64,000 bases of DNA from Turnera subulata (GCA_028386065.3 JAKUCV010006224.1:94171-158170); one strand, 5' to 3'; shown: positions 19,167 through 34,445, counted from the first letter of the stretch. The notes: generated from the sequence alone by a model not told the origin. Made by a program: numbers and translations.

Positions 19167-22100
19167 ATACAAATTAGCTCCAGCACAATAAAGTACTTTG
19201 ATGAGCAGAAAAAGAAGGGACAGGCGGCATTATTATATGCTGTGCAGTGGGGAGTCTTGATGAATTTTCAAGCATTTATTAAACCATAAAACATTTATTA
19301 CAAAATTATACATATACTAAAACAAGGAGCATCCGTGTGAAGTGATATGACCGTTTTGCCTTTAAAAATTTTTATTATGACAAAATTATCCTTTTCCTTA
19401 TATTTAAATCTATTCATTAGGTAACATACTAAAACACTGTGAAAGCTGATTAATTTCTCCTTTTTATCCATAATTTCTTCAAATATTGCTACAATAATGT
19501 CTCCCACACGGCCACGCTTAATTTGGAACGAAAGTTATTTTTGTAAAGTTGAATTTAATAATTAAATAATTTTGGATGACACGTTTTTAACTCTGGGATC
19601 GCCAAATCAACACACTTTACTCACTTTTAAATTTCCTCTTTCCTTCTCTCCACGTATCAGACACGGTTTTTATTCTCCTCTCACTTGGTTTTGTTCTTCA
19701 CCGCTCCCTCTACATCTTTGTAATTGTCTGAAAGCACAACAACGAACTTTCCACAACAGGCTTTTCTATATGTTTTCAGTTGTTTTTTTTTTTTTTTACC
19801 AAGGCAACACGAGCTTGAATTATTGGAATTTGAGGGGGATAGTCATCTTTGGAAGGAAAGGAAAGGGCAAGAAGTTGCATAAAAATCTTCTACAATTGTC
19901 TTTACATGCCACCCAGAGCAACGGCAAGACCTCACCTTCTTCTCTTTTGCTGATATTTCTTCTTTGTTGTTGCTTGCATGCATCGTTTTGTTCAAATCCA
20001 TGGTTGTGTTGTTCTTTAATTTGAATTTTGTTTCTTCAAATCCAGATTTTCCTGTCAGTGGTCTTATAATTGCATGCATCAATTTTTTTCCCTTGCTGAT
20101 ATGTTTAGAACATATCTTCTGAGCTAAGGATTCAACTGGACTGTTGGCTCATTGAAACAAATTGAAAGTGAAAAGTGTTAAATGGTTATGCAATTTACTA
20201 AATAGCAGGATTTCACCACCTTAGACAATCTGCGAAATCAATATGCTAAATCACGACATTGATTCATCAATATCGTTTCTTTGATGTCGTGTTTGTTCCT
20301 TTTCAGAACATAATTGGGCAGCAACAGAGAAGGTGTTGAAAAATGGTGGTGAAGGGGCACTAAATTCTTCAAACCCATGTTCAAGTATGACTGCTAATGG
20401 CCTGCTGAGATTGCCTGTACCCTTTCTTTCATTTTGGATGCCTGTCAGAAACTTTTAGGAGCCTGTTCAGTACAGATATTAACTCCTGATCCATTCACTA
20501 TTCCCTGCATGCTTTGCTTTCACGCAGGTCATGCTACCTTCTTCAGGAGTATGAGCCGTCTTGATCAAACACATACTGAGCTACAGGAAATTAAAAATTT
20601 TTATGTTTCTTTGCTGCTTATTTGAATGATGGTGAAAGCAGCGTGGCAAAGAAAGATTGCTTTTGTTCCTACGTCTACTACGGCTGGTACAAGTCTTTGT
20701 CATCAGGTAGCTTGATATCAATTATTGTGAAGACGTTCAGCATTGTATTTATTGATTGAGCAAAAATGTTTAACACTAACAAATTCAACACAAAAGGCAT
20801 TAGTGTAATATTCTTTAACGGTTTATTTCTTTACAAATTCAAAAATATATAATTAGTAGAATGCCAAACGCAAATCTAGCCAGATTTCCAGAATTAGCAC
20901 AAAATTCATGTATGCGTGGCCATGTATTCTCTGACTTAAGAGGTTTCCAATAGCATTTGAAGGAATGCTTTATATTCCATGGGAAAAATAAGATCACCTG
21001 GAATACTAGAACATACGAAATGATTAGAGCAATGCAATACATGAAGCTTATTTGTGGCAGTTTAGCATTAAAATGTTTGTTTGAGCCTAATTAGGACTAT
21101 TTATTGCATCGTCAATTACTTCACTTCATTTAGATTCTGTTTTCTTGACTTTAGTAAAGACAATCCCTAATGAAAATCCTTATACATGATAAGTTCTTAA
21201 GTCGTACTTTAGCTATGTATTTGATAGGTAATTGGTTCAGCTTTTGGCCACAAAAGATGCGCCTATTCCGTTGCGCCAACTACAGGACCGATAATTGGTT
21301 TTCTATATAGATGAACACACACTTATCGCTCTGATAGAAGCTCAGGTAACAGACTTATTTTCAGAAGTTCTTGCAATGCCGATTGAGAATACCATCCATT
21401 GGTGTGTTAATTAGAGTAAATCTTAGGATGTCTCCCCTTGGCTTCCATCTTTTTGTCAAATAGATGCTCAATTGCACCAATGTCTTGGCTGTTTTTTTTT
21501 TTTTGTGAACCATACATATAGAACCTCTCCAGCCCAGTTGATTTTGTTTTCTCATGGTTTGTTGGATGCTAAATATAAAGATGTAGCTTTGTCCAATTTT
21601 TCGTGTCTGTCTGTGGTCTTATAATTGCATGCATCAATTTTCTTTTCCTTGCTAATATATCTGGCAGTGCTCATTTTACTCATAAGTAAAATGAGTCCAT
21701 CAATTGACTTCTTTTCCTCTTTGTTGCTGTTCTTGATTGAAGTTCCTTATGTTCTCAGCTCAAGTTATCGTCTCTGGTGTTATAGTGTATGAATTGGTTG
21801 GATTTTACTAGATCCGCAGCCAAATTCTTTTGGTACATGTTCTTCACATTATGTACTACACATTTAATGGCTTGATGGTTGTGGCTGCAAAACCAAACTA
21901 ATAAATTACAGCCTTAGTTTCCTCTGCATTATATTTGCTTTGGATTTTTTTTTTCAGGATTGACTATTCCACGGCCTGTAAGTTTTTTTCTACTGCAGTT
22001 TTTTTTTCATTTTATCTCATTCCTTTCAGTAATGTCAGTTTCCAGTTCTCTCAATTCCGCAGCAACGCGCGGCTAACTACCTAGTAAGATCATATATGAT

Positions 22101-22234
22101 AACAGTGACTACCTGATAAGGGACGGGTACGGGGGGTGATTGTAGAGAAAAAGTATTTCAAAAATACACAGAAGAGAAAAATTAGTATCCATCCAACAAT
22201 AGTACACCAGTGGTCCAGTACTCTACTTTTCAAC
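19167..22234. other. Gene-poor stretch 3' of gene D
   Basis: No gene is recognised in these 3 kb. It contains T-runs (19786-19798 and others) and a roughly 50-bp direct repeat: GTGGTCTTATAATTGCATGC and its surroundings occur at about 20056-20100 and again at about 21611-21655. A short plus-strand segment at 20306-20440 following a TTTTCAG could be an exon remnant, but I cannot assign it. The sequence next to 22080-22200 matches the 3' flank of gene E and belongs to the D/E duplication. Confidence 0.4.
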
Positions 22235-22315
22235 TTTTTTTTTTGGTAGAAAGGGTGGAGCAAAGCATATATTAAGAAATCAAAAAACTGAAACAAGTAG
22301 TGGTTTAGCCACAAT
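22235..22315 (-). mobile_element. Short LINE 3'-end insertion downstream of gene D
   Basis: On the minus strand this segment ends in CTTTCTACCAAAAAAAAAA, the same tail type as the other LINE pieces here. It is flanked by imperfect direct repeats CTACTTTTCAA (22223-22233) and CTATTTTTCAC (22316-22326), a decayed target duplication. The matching flank of the paralog E (about 37140-37180) lacks it, so it probably inserted after the D/E duplication. Confidence 0.6.
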
Positions 22316-22401
22316 CTATTTTTCACTTTAATGGTACTTGGTACTTGTTTCAATTCCAATAACTTACAATATATATAAAAAATGAATCTCATCTTTGTTC
22401 T

Positions 22402-25696
<3,295 letters not shown>

Positions 25697-27499
25697 CTTC
25701 CCTATTGCATCACCAAATGGGAAAGTTCAACACAAGTTACTGTTAAATATTTCATCAAAAAAAAAAAAGTTACTGTTAAATAACAGGAATTGCTTCCCTG
25801 TGTCTGGCATAAGATCCAACCAATTTGTTTTTTTATCAAAAAAAAAATCTGGACTATCCAAGAAGTCATTGGTCTTAGATGATACATAAAACTTGACTCT
25901 AACAGTTATCATTCAACGCGGATGAATGGGCCCTATATAGGATTGAAGACAGATTAAACATGTTGAAAGATAATTTAATTCAATCAAATCAACAAAGAGC
26001 ATTTTATCTTCTTTAATTCGTCCATTTTGGAATCACTTAAGAATATTCCAGGGTATGTAGTACCATCAACAATCACTGATGGGATCAGTGAGACACTGAC
26101 TAAGGAAAATACATACCAAACATATATGCTGCTTGTTGTCTTATGTTTCTCATATTTTTTTTTGATAGTAATGTTTCTCATATTTGATGATATCAGATAT
26201 ATCATGTTATTGAGGTCGACCCAGGTATGAAGTACAGTAGTACATGTTGTTCATGTATGCATTTTTCAGAATATTGGTCCCAATCTGTGAAGATTATGTG
26301 TTGGCATACACACAACACACAAGAGAAAAGACAGAATACATTACTTCTATCACTGCTGTGGTGATCAACTGCTGAATCGTTATACCTCTACCAGAGTTCA
26401 CTAACAAAACTAATCATTCTATCAAACAAGTAAAGACAGAATAAAAGGCAAACATAAGACGCACAGAACAGAGTACCAAAATAATAAACAAAAGTTGAAG
26501 ACGCTCTAACAACCTTTTTTGGCGGCGCCCAAGTTTCAGGGGTCCAAGATTCCAACGTGCTTCACCAAACAACCATGGTAAGGGTAGACCAAAACGTCAA
26601 TGGTACTTGCACGACAAAAGAAGGGTATATGGCATCCAAAATCTACATTATTATTTTTTAATCTTTTTTGAAAATACATTATTATTTTTTAATCTTAACT
26701 TCACTTGCATGATTTTTTAATAATAAGCTCTGTTGACCCATGGGCAAAAACTAAAGGGGGAAGTCGTCTTTCCTATTACCTTCCTGGATGTCATCTTTAA
26801 TTTTCTAATGTATTTGGCTTCAATTCTTTTCATCTCCCCCTCTGTTTCAAAATCTATCGTTATCCACTTTTTTAAGATTAAAATTTTACGGCCTTACTTT
26901 CTCTGCTTCTTCACCTACATTACCATGCTCCCCTCTCCTTGCCTACATGTTGAATTTTATAAATACACACTTTGATTTGATTTACAACCTATTTTTTTCC
27001 TCCAAAACATATCTTCGATAACTAGTCTGTTTACAATATAAAAGAGTGGATACCTACAGAAGATAATAAGTATAAAAGATTGCCTAGCTTTTCATATCAA
27101 AAAAGTGAAGAATAATAGGTTTTGGAAGAGAAGAAAGCCAAGCCAACATGTGTGTGTAAACTATTTCCAATGAAAACTGGTTTACAGCTATCTTAAAATC
27201 AAAATCAAACTAAAGAAAATGAAAATTATGGATCAAGATTAGATTAGCCAGCCATGTATTGTCTCAAAAGGTCCAATCCCTGTTAGTAAAATAAAAATTA
27301 CTATGGAAAATTAAATGATATTTATTTTGTAAATAGAAGCCACCATAAGAAATTTTTTTAACGAGTACTCCAATTAATATTCTTTTTTTTTTTTTACTTA
27401 CATATATAACTCAAACATTCTTCTTCTCCCTTACGCATGTATCTATCTATATAGAATAACTAGAAGGGAACTGTCCCTCCCCATGATGTGCTCTCATTA
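25697..27499. other. Gene D upstream region, first half shared with gene E
   Basis: From 25697 to about 26645 the sequence aligns by eye with the region upstream of gene E (about 40517-41400), including a stretch at about 26540-26620 containing CCATGGTAAGGGTAGACC. The homology ends near the AT-rich sequence at 26645. From there to 27499 it is AT-rich, with no gene or element that I recognise. Confidence 0.6.
25932..25943 (-). promoter_or_regulatory. Candidate TATA box of gene D
   Basis: The minus strand reads CCTATATAGGGCCC about 240 bases upstream of the gene D ATG. The same sequence is at the matching place upstream of gene E, so it has been kept since the duplication. The leader would be rather long, so the assignment is tentative. 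Confidence 0.5.
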
Positions 27500-27501
27500 C
27501 T

Positions 27502-27786
27502 ATTACGTCTTTGAGAACGAGGATGAAGAGAAATTTGTACAAGGACAATTAATTAACAAGGCAGGTCTAATGCCAAATGTAATCGGTATTGACCGGGACC
27601 TGCACCGACCACGTGATGATGACACCTCTGATCTCTGATGCCCGGCCCTGACCCTTTTTTTTTCGAAAAAAAAAGAGTACTCCACTATGATATTACTTGG
27701 GCTAGTAATCATTTCACAAAGGTTAACAGTCTTTGATGTGTGTGTTTGTGCAAATTTCTCTTCATCCTCGTTCTCAAAGACGTAAT
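27502..27786. repeat. 36-bp perfect inverted repeat at the edge of an RLK relic
   Basis: The arm at 27502-27537 (starting ATTACGTCTTTGAGAACGAG) is the exact reverse complement of 27751-27786. The right arm is part of the RLK exon relic, encoding an YYVFENEDEE-like piece on the minus strand. The left arm is the same piece inverted. About 213 bases of unrelated sequence lie between them. A local inverted duplication during rearrangement would explain this. Confidence 0.9.
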
Positions 27787-28625
27787 ATATGTTGAATATG
27801 TCATAGACATATTTGGGACTAAATAATGAGAAATTCTTCATCTCAAGGATGATGTACTAAGGAAAATAGGAATTTTATTGATATGCAAGATTGAGTACAA
27901 TTGAGGCAATTTGAGTATAATCTTGAGAGTGCTAATACAATCTAAAGAGAAAGTAATGCAAGTTTGTATGTGTAAGCTTGATAGAGGTTGGTAAGTCCGA
28001 AATGCCATGGGGGGTGCCTATTTATAGGCCTTTGGTGTTTCAGGAACGTGCTGAAGAAGCTAGAACCGAACTTGAGCAGTAAGGATTCGGGGTATCCTTG
28101 GCTACCAAGTCCTGAGTTTTGGGGCAGGAAACCGGGACCCTATTTTCCCGGAGGGTACTGTGTGGCCGTCTGTGAACAAGGTTCGCAAGTGGCTGTTGGT
28201 TTAATATGGCTCAAAGTCTGAGTGATTGTTGGGCCCTTGTACAGTCTTCTGATCCATGTGAGTGTTTATATGATGTGAGGCATGTTGGTCTGGCCTAGGA
28301 GTCCCTGGATTGGGCTCGTTGTGTTGGCCCATGATGATGTTTGTTTGGGCTAAGTATTTTAACCCATATCACAAGACCACCTCCAATCCTGAGACCAGCC
28401 CAATGGCCTGTTTCAGAATATGATACTTGGCGAACAAGTGCTTGTGGAAGTCCACGGCCATATTGGCTCGTGACTCGTGTAATCTCCATCTGATGGATCT
28501 TCAAGGCTTTTCCACGAAGTCAGAAACCAATTATGTCCGGTTTTAAGGTTCCAGCCTTGCTTCTTCATTCCTGGAATGAAGGTATCTCCAGGATAATCAA
28601 AGCTCAGCCACACATAACTTGCTTC
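27674..28625 (-). pseudogene. Broken third copy of the D/E-type receptor kinase
   Basis: Read on the minus strand, 28625-28373 matches exon 1 of D and E ([11 protein letters not shown] through the S-domain PWAGLRIGGG region). Homology resumes at 27849-27751 (KNFSLFSPKYVYD to FENEDEE) after a 522-bp solo LTR. At about 27757 the coding piece joins directly to sequence matching intron 1 of gene D (27674-27757 against about 24230-24330), so the EGF and PAN part of exon 1 is deleted. No kinase exons remain. This is a relic of another tandem duplicate between D and E. Confidence 0.85.
27850..28371 (-). mobile_element. Solo LTR inside the RLK relic
   Basis: On the minus strand the segment starts TGATATGGGTTAAAATAC and ends CTTAGTACATCA, the TG..CA form of an LTR. 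Internally it has CTATAAATAGGCACC (about 28016-28030) as a TATA box and CAATAAAATTCC (about 27870-27881) as a polyadenylation signal, in the right order. It interrupts sequence continuous in genes D and E at a CTCAGGACC site. The flanking five bases (AAGGA and CAAGA) are similar but no longer identical. No internal coding region is present. Confidence 0.75.
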
Positions 28626-28640
28626 CACCCTTGTTTTACC

Positions 28641-29043
28641 AGGAATGGGACTAAGCTTTTGGTAAGCATTGAATTGTTATGTCATTGGTAGGCAGTCACA
28701 AGTTTGATTTAGTGATCTAGACCAATCTTACGGACTTTTTTTTCGGTTATCCAAAAATTAATGTATTATGGTATGACCTCAAAATAAAATAATAATTTAA
28801 CATGTATTCCCATGAATGATGATTTTAGATGTCTAATTACTGAATGAGAATATACAATAATTACAAAAATAATAATGGTACTTTATAAAAAAAATAATGA
28901 TGAATAGAAAATATGAAACAATACATAAAGTATCTCTTAATATAAATATATTTCTTGGATAAAGAAGTGTTGATTTTCATTGAAGCATAAAGAAGTACAC
29001 GCAATACAGTACTTTTTTTTTTTATTTGAACTTCTAAAAATCA
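28641..29043. other. AT-rich spacer
   Basis: AT-rich sequence between the RLK relic and the first LINE RNase H fragment. I see no gene, terminal repeat or regulatory site. Confidence 0.4.
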
Positions 29044-29690
29044 CTGGACATGCAGATAATGCACTGGCCAGCCTATTTATGTGTAACAAAAATCATCTAA
29101 ATCCTTTCAAAAAAGATTTAATTTGTCTAACTGTAGCACGAGTATCCCAGTCAACTGGGTCACCATCATCTTGAGTTACCCATTTGATCAACTTCTGTGC
29201 ATCTGACTCTACATGCAGCAACCGAATAGCCTCTCAATGCCCAAACTCCTTGCTCTCCTAATACGTACCCAACAACATTCCCCATGCCTCTTCTGCAGCA
29301 ACCGAATAGCATGGTTTCTTACTCACACCCCAATCAATAACTTTACCTTTGATATCTCTGAAAACAAAACTCACCCCTGCTATTGACGAAGGATGATCGA
29401 GTAAGCCCATCATTGTTCAGCTTCAAAGTTCTTGCAACAGGAGGTCTCCAAAGTCCAAACCACATTCAAGTTAGATTCTACAGAGCTGGATCTCGATGAC
29501 ATGTTGTCCATGCATGAGCACTTCATTCGACAACCTTGTTGCTCTAAAAACAGTACGAAGTGGGTCAATAGATTCGCCACCCATAACCATGCAATTTCTA
29601 ATCTCCCATAGCATATTGACAAAAAAAAAAATCAATCTTAACAATAGAATAAAGTAGGAATAAAGAGATGCTGCTGAGTATGCCATGTTC
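29044..29690 (-). pseudogene. LINE pol C-terminal fragment (RNase H-like), copy 1
   Basis: The minus strand has a decayed RNase H-like domain of the kind found at the end of plant LINE polyproteins, preceded by part of the upstream pol region. It aligns along its length with the better preserved copy at 32246-32900 but has more frame breaks and small indels. Together with the following roughly 300 bases it forms the first half of a duplicated block. Confidence 0.7.
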
Positions 29691-30690
29691 TCGAGGACAT
29701 GGACGGTGGATCACGCGCAGATAAAATTAATTGATGACAAGTGGGTTAATTAAGGTCATCGGTCAATGAATCTTTGCTCATAAAACACAACATATAATAA
29801 TATATACTTCAAGTTGATCAATTGTTTGTTGGATATTTTTCCCCTAATCAATACCATAAAGGTATTAATAACTAAGACATCTAGATTCCTACCAAAAAAA
29901 AAAACTAAGACATCTAGATCATAGTATATTAACAAGTATAGATTTCACTTGAATTTTACTTAGGTCCAAGCTAAGACATGACTTTTTAAAGCAAACACAT
30001 GCTAAAAACTCACACTCGAAGTGGAAATTGTTAGATATTTAAGAGCCAGTAATTGTTCATGGAAAAAAGTAGAGGCCAAGCATTCCAAAACTTCGGATTT
30101 TGGAGAAGCTGCTGAGCATGTCATGTTCTCAATGACATGTCTGCATATATCTATTATTAATCGATGTGTGAATATGAGGTCATTTAGTCAAATGAATTTT
30201 TTGACCACACACTGATAGAAAGAAAAAAAAAAAAGAATTTTGCCATGCAATATATATACTTCAGATGGATTGTCTCTTAGATACTCTTTCCCTATCCAAT
30301 CGGATAAAGTAGATTTTCAGTCCCTGTACTCCCCTTGGATTTTAAATATGGTCATTAAACTCAATTTCCATGGATTTTGATTTTTGTACTCCACGTTTTC
30401 ATTAAATTTGATACTTTCGAACACGTGTCATCATTTAGTCCAATTTAAATCCCACATGATAACTTAACCTATCATTGATGATCTAACACGCATGACATGG
30501 GGTTAATTGGCTGTTTTTGTATTAAAAGGCATATTTCATGTATCGAGAGGCTTGTTGTGACAAAGAATTGAATAAAATAAATGGAAACATATCAATTTTT
30601 CGTGGCGAATTTTGTACGACAAAAATAGTAATGAAAGCTGCAAAATTAATTTCCACCATTGAATATATTTTTTTTATCACAACCACCTCT
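29691..30690 (+). pseudogene. Ghost copy of the EDGP-like gene: flanks without coding region
   Basis: Sequence at 29691-30310 matches the region 5' of the EDGP-like gene (32890-33200 and 33962-34250; both contain CAATATATATA followed by a TTCAAGTTGAT- or TTCAGATGGAT-like stretch and GGATTGT). Sequence at 30497-30690 matches the region after its stop codon (35734-35930), including the last codons and TGGGGTTAATTGGCTG. The roughly 1.3 kb of coding sequence between them is missing, replaced by about 190 unrelated bases (30310-30495). This is therefore a tandem duplicate whose body was deleted. Confidence 0.75.
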
Positions 30691-30814
30691 TTTATTTGTC
30701 AGAATATATATATTGCATTCAAAACATAAATAACTGGAGTTAGATATAACAAAGTTTACAAAACATATGATGAAACATAGCATGACATGGTAATAATGCT
30801 ACTTTTTAAACAGA

Positions 30815-31239
30815 TTGAAATCACTAGGATCGTGTCATTCTAAAGAGGACATCCTCACTTGGCTCATGGTTCGACTATGCTGGTTGGAAAATTTAGAAGT
30901 TCTTAAACTGGCTAATGTCAATTTAGCTTGCGGTATACCCAACAATGTCAGGCTTCTTGTCAATGAAATGAGCCGAGTTGGATCTCTTCCCAGAATTATT
31001 TCACTGCCATGCCAGTTCGGGAGCTTCCTCTCAACCGTAACTGCGATCACACTTTCATCCCATTGTTCACCGCCAGAATTTCTCCTTACTTTCCAAAGAA
31101 GCCAAAATAATGTAGCAGGACCTGAAAGTGTCAAAATTATAATCAAAACAGTGATGGACCAGCTCACTTTACAGTGACAAAATATAGAGGAAATGAGTAA
31201 GAACACTTCTCCTTTCCCCAAACGCCCCAAACATCATTT
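30815..31239. other. Open on both strands, unassigned
   Basis: Both strands are open for more than 100 codons (plus 30815-31177; minus 31230-30835). The minus frame has a hydrophobic stretch (ITVLIIILTLSGPATLFWLL) followed by basic residues. Neither matches a family I recognise. It adjoins the LINE ORF1 remnant on its right and may be more of that element or captured sequence. Confidence 0.3.
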
Positions 31240-32220
31240 TGCCGGAGTGTGTGTTCCAGCCGGGAGCTACAACCACCATCCCCATTTGCAGCCTCTTCAC
31301 CTTCACTCATCAGACCTTCAGCCCATCCCCTCCTCATGTCTTTCTTCCATTTCATATCTTCAACCGAAATCTGGTACACTTTTTGAGTCTTCCTGGCAAT
31401 TTTCTTCTAGCTCTGTTTTCTGGCAGATGTGTTAGCCGAAGAATGGTGATCGATTTCTCCAGCTAACTCTGCCACCGAGTTGACCCAACCTTGGTGGATT
31501 TCTCTCACAATCGCTTGACCCTCATCGGTTCCCAAAATACAATCAGCTTTACGCTTCTCCCGAGCAGTTTTGGCCATCTCTTCCTGCCCCAATTCCTCAG
31601 CCCCAGCTCTTCCTTCATTGTTTCTTGGAATATCTTGCATTCCTGTGACTTGATTTTGAATGTCTTCGGTTAACACTATGTTGTTCGGGGGTTGGGATTT
31701 CCCGTCTCTTTTGACTCAAGTCTAGTTTGATTTGTGCCTCCATCAAGAGTCCCCTTCTTGAAAAACTCAGGCATCTTACCCAGTAGCTCTCAACCACGGA
31801 CCATAACTAAATATGGAATCAGTCTCTCTCCCTTCATCCGCGCGCTCGCTTTGGTTTCTTGCACCATCGCACTGAATGAGTGATTTTCCCACATCTGATA
31901 CAAAATTCTCCCAATCGTTCATACTTGATTTTGATCCAATGCTTCTTGTTGAATTGGTCATGCACGTGAATTCCCGGAATAAGTGGGTTTTCCGGCAGGA
32001 ACTCGACTTTAGCTCTAACAAATCCGCGCCAGCCTTTGAAATTTTCTATCTTATCCTCAAGTGTGAAGTTAGCATAAAAAAACATGTAACAATCGCATAA
32101 TTCTAGATTCATCAAGAGAACTGAGCGGCAATTCATGCAATTGAATCCATATCATAGATAATCTACATGGGACTTGACTCAGAGAAAGGTGGGGCAGCCA
32201 CCTTTAGAAATTAATCTGTG
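31240..32220 (-). pseudogene. LINE ORF1-like remnant with zinc knuckle
   Basis: The minus-strand frame 32136-31834 has the end of a DUF4283-type ORF1 protein and a complete CCHC knuckle, CIRCGKITHSVRWC, followed by a basic stretch. Downstream to 31240 the frame continues only with stops and shifts, in polar, charged sequence typical of ORF1 tails. It lies between the two duplicated LINE RNase H fragments but faces the same way. It could belong to the same old LINE as one of them, rearranged. Confidence 0.75.
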
Positions 32221-32245
32221 CATTCGCCATGAGCCATGGTGCCCC

Positions 32246-32900
32246 TGGACATGCAGATAATGCTATCTTAGCTAAACTATCAGTTGCCTTAATTGGCCAG
32301 CCTATTTACATGTGTAACAGAAAACCATCTAAATCCTTCCAAAAAGGATTTAATTTGTCTAATTGTGGTCCGAGTATCCCAATCAACTGGGTCATCATCA
32401 TCTTGAGTAACCCATTTGATCAATTTCTGAGCATCTGGCTCTATATATGCAGCCTCTCTCAAAGCCCAAACTTCTTGCTCTCGTAATACCCAACAACATT
32501 CCCCCTGCTGCAGCAACTGAATAGCATGGTTTCTTACTCACACCCCAATCAATAACTTTACCTTTGACATCTCTGAAAACAAAACCCACCCCTGCTATTG
32601 ACGGAGCATGAGAGTAAGCTGCATCAGTGTTCAACGTCAAAGTTCCTGCGACAGGAGGTCTCCAAACCACATTGAAGCTAGATTCTACAGAGAGTGACCT
32701 GTTGTCCATGCATGAGCACTTCGTTAGACAACCAGCTTGTTGCTCTAAAAACAGTACCAAGTGGGTCAATAGATTCGCCACCCATAACCATACAATTCTT
32801 ACTTTTCCAGATCTCCCATAGTATATTGGCAAAAAATTCAATCTTAGCAATAGAATGAAGTAGGAATAAAGAGATGCTGCTGGTGAGTATGCCATGTTCT
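32246..32900 (-). pseudogene. LINE pol C-terminal fragment (RNase H-like), copy 2
   Basis: The frame 32895-32398 (minus) holds the start of an RNase H-like domain (TLTLNTDAAYS with the first catalytic Asp, then GVGFVFRDVKGKV). The overlapping frame 32516-32289 holds its end (WVTQDDDDPVDWDTRTTI to THVNRLAN). The change between them is a frameshift near 32520. Upstream, IAKIEFFANILWEIWKSKN is the usual pre-RNase H linker of plant LINEs. It is part of a duplicated block with 29044-29690. Confidence 0.8.
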
Positions 32901-33201
32901 CGAGGACGTGGACGGTGGTGGATCACGTGCAGATAAAATTAATTGATGGCATGTGGGGTAAATTAAGGTCATCGTCAATGAATCTTTGCTCAGAAAACAC
33001 TACATATATAATAATATATACTTGAAGTTGATCAATTGTTTGTTGGATATTTTTCCCGTAATCAATACCATGAACGTAATAATTAAGACATCTAGATCAT
33101 AGTATATTAGCAAGTATAGATTTCACTTGAGTTTTACTTAGGTCCAAACTAAGACATGACTTTCTAAAGCAAACACATGCTTAAAACTCTCACCGGAGAG
33201 G

Positions 33202-33961
33202 TGTTAGATTATGTGATCAAGCTGCATTAGTGTGATCAAGTTGTTAGTGGAGTTAGTGAAGAATAATCAAGCTGTGTGGTTGGTCCCATCAACTTAAGTG
33301 TGTTAGGTAAAGTGTGCAAGTTGTGTGTGTTTTTTTATTGTTGTAATATTTTCTTTGTTATCTGATCATTCTTGGGAGGCCTCATGTTCAGCAAACCAAG
33401 AAGATCAGCTTAGTGGATTATGGGTCTCCATGCTGCACTAGTTGTATGGGTTGAAGGTCTGGTGCTACAACTTGCATGCATAAGGGCCTATATAAGTGTA
33501 GTTTATAATCTGAATTCAACAAGTGAAATAAGAGTGAATTGAGTGTGTTTCACTTCATTAAGTGTTTCTTGACTTGTTCATTTAGTGTTCAAGCCAAAAG
33601 AATGAGTGAATTGAGAGAAAATTAATGAAACAGTAACCAAGAAAACCAGCTTCTTGGTTTCTGCACAATTCTGGAAATTTTCCAGGTTTTCCCTGAAAAA
33701 CATCGATGTTCTTGTCTAAACATCGATGTTCAAAACCACTACCTGATTATTTGAAGTTTCAGTATCGATGTTTTCAGTTCAAACATCGATGTTCTAAGCT
33801 AACAACAGAATCATTTGAAGACCAGTAGCATTTCAAAATCGATGTTCTAAGTTCAACATCGATGTTCTAAGTGCACTTCCAGAGAAGTTGAACATCGATG
33901 TTTTAAGTTCAACATCGATATTCTTGAGCTCTCAAGTTGATTGAAGAAAGAAAAGCCAACA
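33202..33961 (+). mobile_element. Solo LTR with perfect 5-bp target duplication
   Basis: The 760-bp segment starts TGTTAGATTATG and ends AAGCCAACA, and is flanked by AGAGG at 33197-33201 and 33962-33966. It has a TATA-like GGCCTATATAAG near 33488-33499. It splits the 5' flank of the EDGP-like gene, which is continuous in the ghost copy near 30010-30030. The TGTTAG start is common in Ty1/copia LTRs. The 3' third carries eight copies of a palindrome (separate entry). Confidence 0.88.
33695..33935. repeat. Cluster of AACATCGATGTT palindromes in the solo LTR
   Basis: About eight copies of the self-complementary 12-mer AACATCGATGTT or close variants (e.g. TATCGATGTT, AACATCGATATT) occur within 240 bases. 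They are often extended to GTTCAACATCGATGTTCTAAG and spaced 15-55 bases apart. Copy starts are near 33700, 33719, 33763, 33782, 33837, 33856, 33893 and 33914. Confidence 0.9.
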
Positions 33962-34445
33962 AGAGGAAACTGTTAGATATTCAAGAGAGTGTTATTGCTC
34001 ATGGAAGCGTTCCAATACTTGGAATTTGGAGAAGCAGCATGCGCATGTCATGTTCTCAGTGAAATATCCACATAATATTTATAATCGATGTGTGGATCAG
34101 AGGTCATTTAGTCAAATGAATTTTTTGCCCCAACACCGACAGAAAAAAAAAAAAAAAGATTTTTGCCATACAATATATATAGTTCAAGTTGATGGATTGT
34201 TTCTTCTGACACTTTCCCCCTATCCAGTATCATAATAAACATAATATAGAACATCTAAATCTATGGATCATAGTACTGGCGAAATTCAGTCCATGGATTC
34301 TCAAGTCAAAGTTGCTATTCAATATATATACTTCAAGTTGATGGATTGTTTCTTGGATACTACAAAAATTTGGAGATAAATACCCCCTATTACAGATTAT
34401 AGAGTTAATCCCACACCCTCCCCCTCCCCCCCCGGCAAAAAAAAA

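Noticed and set aside
33695..33935. CRISPR-like repeat-spacer array
   Set aside because: The repeated unit is a 12-bp palindrome with irregular spacing inside a plant solo LTR; there are no cas genes and the genome is eukaryotic.
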